A stretch of DNA of 64,000 nucleotides from Prorocentrum cordatum (Eukaryota > Sar > Dinophyceae > Prorocentrales > Prorocentraceae): contig CAUYUJ010004747.1 in the NCBI GenBank assembly GCA_963575745.1, positions 497,654 to 561,653 on the forward strand. Reading direction: 5' to 3'. How positions within the stretch are numbered: the stretch's first letter is position 1; every line of letters starts with the position of its first letter. This document shows, in pieces, positions 59,601 through 64,000 of the stretch. Both the position numbers and the translations under genes were made by a program. Below the pieces are notes generated by a model. It saw only the letters and a program-made list of their open reading frames with translations. It ran no database searches and was not told the origin of the DNA.

Positions 59601-61684
59601 AGTTTCGGTGTGCTCCAGGAGTGTTCCCAAACAACGACGTGAAGTATGAGGTGAACAAGCTCCGAGCGTCGCAGTATGCCCGACTGCACGAGAAGCCGAT
59701 GGTGTACATCCCTGCGCGCGACACCCCCACGCCCGACGCGCTGCGCGAGCGGCCGGATTTGCCGAGCCAAAAAATGGCCTGGCTGCAGCGCCACGACAAG
59801 GAGAGCGGGGACCTGTACGGGTTTTTGCCCATCGCGGAGGGGATGCCCGTGGCCCTCACAGATCACATAGATCGCAGCGAGGACAAGTATCTGCTCCGCG
59901 GACGCGTTGGGACCGTGCACTCATGGGTGTGCGATGGCGAGGAAGGAACGGGTCGCGTGTCCCGAGGAGGGGAAACCATCTTGCAGAAGACGCCGAAAGT
60001 GATATTCGTCCATTTCGACGAGGGTCTGGATGGTGCAGGGAACGCAATCCCATGCAAGTGGACGATCCCGGGGCTCCGAACGCCGGGGCTGTACCCAGTG
60101 AGCCCGCAGAGAAAAGATTGGTTCGTGGACAAAGGCCGGCCGTATCCGCGTCTTAAAGTGAAGCGGCGGCAGTTTCCTTTGGCCCCAGCGTTTGGAGTGA
60201 CGGCCCACGCAGCTCAGGGCCAGACTTTCAAGCAAGGTGTCATCGTGGATCTGAAGATTGGCGGGGGCACGTCGCCGCTGTCGAGTTATGTTGCTCTGAC
60301 GCGCGTGCGGCGCCGCGAAGACATGCTGATATTTCGGCCTTTCGACCGCGCGCCGTACACTCAGAAAGAGCGGAAGGGTCCCGGATTGCTCTTACAGTCT
60401 TTGCGGGGAGATCCCATGGATTGGGATGCAATCGAGAAGGAGTTCATGCCTGCAGGGAAGTGCGCACTGTGCTCGGCGGTGAAGTACAAGAACCAGTTCG
60501 CTCTCGGGCAGTGGAGCCGGGACGACGGTCTCCGCGTGTGCAAGTTGTGCTTGGAAGGCAAAAAGAGCATTGGCACGCCGTGGCAGTGTATGGAGTGCTA
60601 TCTGTGGAAGGGTCAGGATGCTTTCCACACGTCGCAGCACCACAGCTCCAAGCTGACGTCACGGCGTTGCGTGGACTGTCCCGAAAGGCGAAAGTGTTAC
60701 GTATGCGAGAAGCGGAAGTACGAGGATGCGTTCGTGGATTTGCAATGGGAGAAGGCAGGGAACGCCCGATGCAAAGGGGGAATGTGCCGGGACTGCGAAG
60801 AGGCGAAGAGGCACCTGAAGTGTTCGCGCTGCGGCGAGGAGAAGTTACTAGATCAATTTGCCAAAGCGGATATTATTATCAACGAAGACCCCACATGCAA
60901 GGCTTGTAAGAAGTTGCAGAGAGAGGAAGAGAAGGCCCGTGCAAAAGAGGCAAAAGAGCGTGTGTGTTCCAACTGCGGCATTCCAAAAAGGAGGACCGAG
61001 TTTTCAGAGTACATGCTGACTCACTCGCCGAAAGCGTCGATGCAATGTACGCAATGCGTCAACGCTGCAGCGTCAGTGCGGGACAAGTCGGCGAGGAAGG
61101 ACATGAAAACCTGCGTGGTGTGCAATGTGGCGCAGCGGCAAGATTGTTTTTCAGATCGGATGTGGGACGGCGTGGCTGACCTGCATCGTAAGTGCAACCA
61201 GTGCGCCGCTGCAGGGCGGGACAAGTCGGCGAGGAAGGACATGAAAACTTGTGTGGTGTGCAAGGTGGCGCAGCGGCATGAGTGCTTTTCACATTGGATG
61301 TGGGGCGGCGCGGCTGATCTGCATCGTAAGTGCAAGCAGTGCGTCGCTGCAAGGAGGGAGGGCGTGAGAACTTGTGTAGTGCGCGAGAAGGCGCAACAGA
61401 AAGAGTGTTTCTCTGAAAAGATGTGGGCCGGCAGGGCAGATCATCACCGCAAGTGCAATCGATGCATCGACGACGCGAAGCTGCAGCGCGGGAAGTGGAA
61501 ATGCGTTGAATGCAAAGGCGCTTTTGGCAGAGAAGAATACAGCAGCTGGTTGGCCGGGCGAACGACGCAGAAGGCGGATGGGAAGCAAAGGTGCAACGTG
61601 TGCTGTGCTGGCCAAGAGCGCAAAAGGAGGGAAGTCGCTGAACGGAGCCATAAGTCAGTGACGAAAGTGCGTAAGACTGGATAG
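53594..61684 (+). CDS. Helitron-type Rep/PIF1-like helicase with zinc-finger tail
   Basis: Family: Helitrons move by rolling-circle replication using an HUH nuclease fused to a PIF1-type helicase. Seen: one frame open from 53594 to TAG 61682. Residues are counted from the TTG codon at 53630. ~210-290: RCEAPLCEEC finger plus an LAND-type Helitron N-terminal region. ~560-920: Rep domain with RYGVPIFVTFSPDEG (741) and the HUH motif LHAHCQ (His 901, 903). 1159-1163: YACDY, fitting the paired catalytic Tyr (YX3Y). ~1130-1200: Cys/His-rich. ~1680-2230: helicase with GGPGTGKSH (1691), LFIDEISMV (1774), ALSGDFWQLAPP (~1821) and a motif VI-like SSYVALTRVRR. ~2276-2663: nine CX2C...CX2C units. No ATG lies near the start. 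A frame ending at 53617 (CETCAQAVIEQIARMGLPDV) suggests the N-terminus continues upstream through an intron or frameshift. Confidence 0.9.
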   Translation, partial: CGGVSTSVGAVELPRKHCALKRWWGGDWTPCLWHGDSDADLRAHLLQEHRAQLEDIAASLVCVSAEEEKSEELRYLSAYSEVVAWKVRQRAPLAALAIDRRCLRAYAEALGDESVCSLICMLCARKFPHVEGRRGNPITWQKVSPDSDGVFGLPGSFVRKHLSVDSYVGRYGQVGSDVHLRDYAEVFEDWQATIASGDGHMKVLCCPEDLRCSTASWHEGKEVCDRCEAPLCEECRTGMSGPRGEAAVPPAALANDMMTFYSPDELFAGNVTLLEMICASVCVTSMVCFTLEKRHRNERSFDMEAGNNTRRMAARGNATSFPMPWTDMLAQLTALEEGASKARPPSVPRTGKELADIVSVILKSGGDDDTAASMAKFIHQAVVRRDVVVKLIEGAKMRGHRAYQHVCMEEVRKKAAELPDGEVPPEIMRLVPLDNELDKIQIQKAATPVPRPDGLQEAAEILETTKGNAVVLEKSSFDDGDINAQRVEALRSFAQRVSPECEHDGTSERTDHSESESEHEGTRAKRPREGGRETEPDFAPAKERGEARLLTEALERNERVDRLRVCTGNTMMDQFEPWYFGVAFAFIFKYCTGMPDMPAFLKRPRYRRSEEAPRVELPLWVRIMSRRVESQLSRDWHFGFVSWNLVFRSAVNLSRTWFTYVSANPKDVDAQITPEEISEGAKQIYRALAGKYQDVNGKKQKVMGDMTKVRYVPGLGRAAHKLLANIEHTSRRLPGTQETRRVMRFETNALRVRYGVPIFVTFSPDEGHSLLMVRLSRTRRRDPVHNAVSDAAASRAAGSREWPQVAPETDDVRLELPLAAIMSQVPAWAERRKILARDPMASVEGFRVIVDATMRHLLGLRSCPNCPGCNHGERMSPCQDLFGSNASPEGGVFGRVDACYVSIEAQKSTGALHAHCQVFVQCLHQHTPLDKIFELVRNNADGWGRAFVKESLEYKRRVCRQEYSARVTPDGLNRNLAGAEAAWPEYKNEFGLVCRPTYQTRRAGQGVTQLEEAEEARAWESRYLDGDVQYLQERKQHHVHLENPETGERVPLPACRRKDNPKLCKADFPRTAQLINHPVVICPGLATQLDMPKAGRRNRVGSLHGPMNHESLNGTHPCMLAAQRFNSDVQLPYRLPITSESCTCGKGCSEKHTDAAIIKVVQMAQDAQAGYACDYCTKRQPMAFHEVRECSKGIEKLSRQLRGENANYVGKRMTTRIMSDAYGKGIVRGQVECANLRAYAKDNDVTSAESIKTCETTCFYGREYVETVERLSDGTTGGRKAQFAEVDMRIPWRRKVTIRDVAMLYGHRPRREGLWHLSPYEFATYWRPVLVAFPTSIKDAKADRDRHHAFLTAEGEQKVKEWGRKQEQAEELVPGVDYMVKGDAGKDWVAFPDTDGCRHLRHTWVLIRNKRPLAPTFFGAPVPRSRNGEAERSARIVMSYFHPWTLRQSEADDHVVFAGGLRRGAKTWVDAMVSWLDGGVQSEEAARYVGNFLSVYRLRPRDAEHEGARSDEDVSDEELEVGFGQLDEALKSRVGGRKREDGDGDSSSGEEDGGPEGGLGGCSHYANSKAGMAVAQEVWGQRPSEKPLSEVRSAWPRAVNCDLEGARAAARASRNKEKSLADRVAAEERSGMVQAQAGVTSGQVAEWLRKLELRTDKDTGRRVVNAKQFEMVKQVAKRVMQELDGEARGGAGMGDPLRWCMHGGPGTGKSHVLRILRKELFEDIMNWTIGVHFQITAFQAVMAQLLGGDTIHHACGIPAVKRGDDKGEDVKLQYDTAKRVLQWRWLFIDEISMVSARLLAEVDQKLRSVIRDVGTQKRGEDGVPRPFGGLNVALSGDFWQLAPPDGGFLADVPTERIAEARKYTSLPPVLHGQALLWGGGQEGVQGVTELVECERCDDAWLKSVQEEFRRGALTADTHAFLHGCDTGVPGSWLHGQVGCGNSRCQALSVGAGVSEEAAVGARRQRSVTLKDIRRQECGECRRERERRRLVIAGPDDPRVHSAKFRCAPGVFPNNDVKYEVNKLRASQYARLHEKPMVYIPARDTPTPDALRERPDLPSQKMAWLQRHDKESGDLYGFLPIAEGMPVALTDHIDRSEDKYLLRGRVGTVHSWVCDGEEGTGRVSRGGETILQKTPKVIFVHFDEGLDGAGNAIPCKWTIPGLRTPGLYPVSPQRKDWFVDKGRPYPRLKVKRRQFPLAPAFGVTAHAAQGQTFKQGVIVDLKIGGGTSPLSSYVALTRVRRREDMLIFRPFDRAPYTQKERKGPGLLLQSLRGDPMDWDAIEKEFMPAGKCALCSAVKYKNQFALGQWSRDDGLRVCKLCLEGKKSIGTPWQCMECYLWKGQDAFHTSQHHSSKLTSRRCVDCPERRKCYVCEKRKYEDAFVDLQWEKAGNARCKGGMCRDCEEAKRHLKCSRCGEEKLLDQFAKADIIINEDPTCKACKKLQREEEKARAKEAKERVCSNCGIPKRRTEFSEYMLTHSPKASMQCTQCVNAAASVRDKSARKDMKTCVVCNVAQRQDCFSDRMWDGVADLHRKCNQCAAAGRDKSARKDMKTCVVCKVAQRHECFSHWMWGGAADLHRKCKQCVAARREGVRTCVVREKAQQKECFSEKMWAGRADHHRKCNRCIDDAKLQRGKWKCVECKGAFGREEYSSWLAGRTTQKADGKQRCNVCCAGQERKRREVAERSHKSVTKVRKTG
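60449..61620 (+). other. Nine-unit zinc-finger array in the helicase tail
   Basis: Each unit has CX2C, about 20-25 residues with a central aromatic (F) and then CX2C: for example CSRCGEEKLLDQF...CKAC and CSNCGIPKRRTEF...CTQC. Units 6 and 7 are near copies with an exact 138-bp (46-codon) period (CVVCNVAQRQDCFSDRMW at 61111 and CVVCKVAQRHECFSHWMW at 61249). Unit 8 reads CVVREKAQQKECF, where the second Cys is Arg, so that finger has lost a ligand. The unit pattern resembles Stc1-type zinc domains. That link is by pattern only. Confidence 0.75.
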
Positions 61685-61734
61685 CTGTTGCCACAGCCGA
61701 CAAGAGGGGCGATGGACGCACGTGCCAGTCGTGG

Positions 61735-64000
61735 CCAGGCGGGGAATGTGAGTCGTTTTGGGGTGAGAAATCGTGGGGTCGTGGGTGCCAAGAACAGAGC
61801 CCAAAGGCTTGGGGGTGTCGAGAGGGGGTGGAGGGGAGGCGGGGGGGGGGGGAAGGATATTGGTCGATTTTGGGCGAGAAATCGTGGGGTCGGGGTCCAT
61901 GAACAGAGCCCAAGGGCCTGGGGTGGTCTGGGAAGGGGGGGGGGGGGGGGGGGCGGGGGGGGGGGGGCTAGGTGGGGGCGAGGTGGGTGGGTGTGGGTCG
62001 TTGTTTAGCGAGAAATCGTAGGGTCGGGGGTCCCAAGAACGGAGCCCATAGGCCTGGGGGTCTCGAGGGGAGGTTGTGGCCAAGTGGGGGGTGTGGTTTG
62101 TTTTAGAGCGAGAAAGCGTTGGGGCGAGGGTCCCAAGAACAGAGCCCAGAGGCCTGGGGGTGTCGCGGAGGGGGTGGTGGCCAGGTGGGGGGTATGAGTG
62201 AGTTTGGGCGAGAAATCGCGGGGTCGCGGGTCGCAAGAACAGAGCCCAAAGGCTTGGGGGTGTCGAGGGAGGGTGCAGGCCAGGGAGGGTCCAGGCGAGG
62301 GGCATGGTGGAGGGTATCGGTTGATTTTCGGCGAGAAACCGCGGGGTCGGGGGTCCCAAGAACAGAGTTCAGAGGCCTGGGGATGCCAGGCCAGGAGGGG
62401 GTCCAGCTGAGAGACCAGGTGGGGGGAGGGGAGGGGGGGGATATGGGTCGATTTTGGGCGAGAAATCGTGGGGTCGAGGTGAGCGGCGGGGAGGAGGGCG
62501 TCGGGTGTCATCGTGTCGTTTTGAGTGAGAAATCGAGGGGTGGCTGCTACGGGGATTCCCAAGAACAGAGCGAGAAGCTTGGGGATTTCGCGGGGGGTGG
62601 GGGGGGAGGCCAGGTGGGGGGGCGAGGTGGGGGTTGTTCGGGGTTGTTTTTGGGCGGAAATTGGGGTCGGGGAGTCCGAAGAAAACAGAGCCCAGAGGCC
62701 TGGGGATGTCGAGGGGGGGGGGGGGGGGTGGAAAGCCCGGTGGGGGGGAGTGTGGGGGGTATCGGTCGTTTTTGGGCGGTTTGTTTTGGGCGAGAAATCG
62801 ATAGGGGTCGGGGATCCCAAGAAAAAAGCCCAGAGCTAGAAGCTTGGGGATGTCGATGGGGGGGTGGAGGCCAGAGTGGGGGGCGAGGTGGGGGGTATCG
62901 GTCGTTTTTTGGGCTGAGAATCGCGTGGGTCGGGGGTCCGATGAACAGAGCCAGAAGGATGGGGATGTAGACGGGTCGTAGGAGTTGGATCTGGGGGCGT
63001 GTCGAGGTGGGGGTATCGGTGTTTTTGGGCGAGATATGTTAGGGGTCCGGGGGTCGCTAGAACAATGACATTTGGAAGGGGGGGGCGACGATGTGGGTGG
63101 TATTGGTCGATTTTGGGCGAGAAATCGCGGTGCCGAGGGTTCGCAGAACAGAGCCCAAAGGCTTGGGGAGTGTCGAGGGGGGGTGGAGGCGAGGTGGGGG
63201 GTATCGGTCGTTTTTGGAGGAGAAATCGCGGGGTCGGGGGTCCCAAGAACAGAGCCCAGAGGCCTGGGAATGTCCAGGGGGGGGGGGAATGATGTGGTGC
63301 GAGGCGGGAGGTATCGGTCGTTTTTGGGCGAGAAATCGCGGGGTCGGGGGTCCCAAGAACAGAGCCCAGAGGCCTGGGGATGTCGACGGGGGGGGAGGGG
63401 GGGGGACGGGTGAAGCCAGGTAAGGGAACGAGGTGGGAGGTGTCGGTCGTTGTTGGGCGAGAAATCGTGGGGTCGGGGGTCGCAAGAACAGAGCTCAGAG
63501 GCCAGGGGATGTCGAGGGGGGGTGGGGACGAGGTGAGGGGCGAGGTGGAGGGTATCGGTTTGTTGTGGACGCGAAATCGTAAGGGTCGGGGATCCTAAGA
63601 ACAGAGCCTAGAGGCTTGGGGATGTCGAGGGGGGGTGGAGGCGAAGTGGGGGGCGAGGTGGGGGGTATCGGTCGTTTTTGGGCGAGAAATCGCGGGGTCG
63701 GGGGTCCGAAGAACAGAGCCCAGAAGCCTGGGGATGTCGAGGGGGGGTGGAGGCGAGGTGGGGGGCGAGGTGGGGGGTATCGGTCGTTGTTGGGCAAGAA
63801 ATCGTGGGGTCGGGGGTCCCAAGAACAAAGCCCAGACGCCTGGGGATGTCGAGGGGGAGCGGAGGCGAGGTGGGGGATATGGGTCGTTTTGGGGCGAGAC
63901 ATCGCGGGGTCGGAAGCCCCAAGCACAGGGCCCAGAGGCCCGGGGATGTCGAGGGCGGGGTGGGGGCGAGGTGGGGGGCGATGGGGGGGGGGGGGGTATT
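61735..64000. repeat. Minisatellite array, locus 2 (homologous to 46.3-48.4 kb)
   Basis: Starts about 50 bp after the helicase stop codon and runs off the right edge. Units of roughly 90-130 bp carry GGGCGAGAAATCGCGGGGTC, GGGGGTCCCAAGAACAGAGC, CCAGAGGCCTGGGGATGTCG, a G-run and GTATCGGTCGTTTTT. The parts up to AACAGAGC align with the 90-bp unit at 46.3-48.2 kb, and GATGCCAGGCCAGGAGGGGG occurs at both loci. Frames through it on both strands are artefacts. G-runs of 8-12 are frequent. Confidence 0.9.

Overview
The window looks like nuclear DNA of a dinoflagellate, most likely a Suessiales or Symbiodiniaceae-type alga. This is inferred from overall character, since no rRNA, tRNA or other marker gene is present. 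The reasons are GC-rich sequence, genes split by introns with non-GT donors (GA-AG and GC-AG), very long microsatellite tracts, decayed copia-type and LINE-type retroelements, and many short dispersed repeat families. There are no operons and no bacterial-style gene packing.

Layout. 1-5.9 kb is simple repeats (ACAT, GGA, TCC) and dispersed repeats. 6.1-10.17 kb is a decayed Ty1/copia-like retroelement (gag, zinc knuckle, protease, integrase, RT) cut off by an 18-bp-type minisatellite. 11.2-16.1 kb is a split GH78 alpha-L-rhamnosidase gene with an inserted SUEL-type lectin domain. Its introns are filled with repeats and one exon carries a frameshift. 16-21.7 kb is repeat-rich. 21.9-23.4 kb is a probable multi-exon membrane-protein gene. 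23.4-28.8 kb is GC-rich sequence with a weak gag-like remnant and an inverted-repeat element. 28.8-29.7 kb is a lipoxygenase exon holding the HX4H iron motif. 30-39 kb holds degenerate GGCCGTCTTGG-type repeats around a frameshifted LINE (about 32.9-37.05 kb). 39-44.3 kb holds a GAC tract, GCGCGC-rich modules and two related 101/103-bp arrays. A second lipoxygenase-like exon lies at 44.36-44.73 kb. 45-50.2 kb holds GAT tracts, a 90-bp minisatellite array and a higher-order repeat of a ~130-170-bp unit alternating with AAAGC-type arrays. 50.5-51.5 kb is an intact 317-codon ORF of unknown function. 53.6-61.68 kb is an uninterrupted ~2,690-codon Helitron-type Rep/PIF1-helicase ORF ending in nine CX2C...CX2C zinc-finger units. 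61.7-64 kb is a second array of the same minisatellite family as at 46-48 kb, starting about 50 bp after the helicase stop codon.

How the parts relate. The host genes (rhamnosidase, lipoxygenase, membrane protein) are isolated exons embedded in repeats. At least one miniature inverted-repeat family (four copies) sits next to or inside host genes. The Helitron-type ORF is the only long intact gene and is the main candidate for a poorly described system: a replicative transposase-helicase with an expanded, internally duplicating zinc-finger tail, bracketed by homologous minisatellite arrays. All identifications come from reading motifs by eye. No database search was run.
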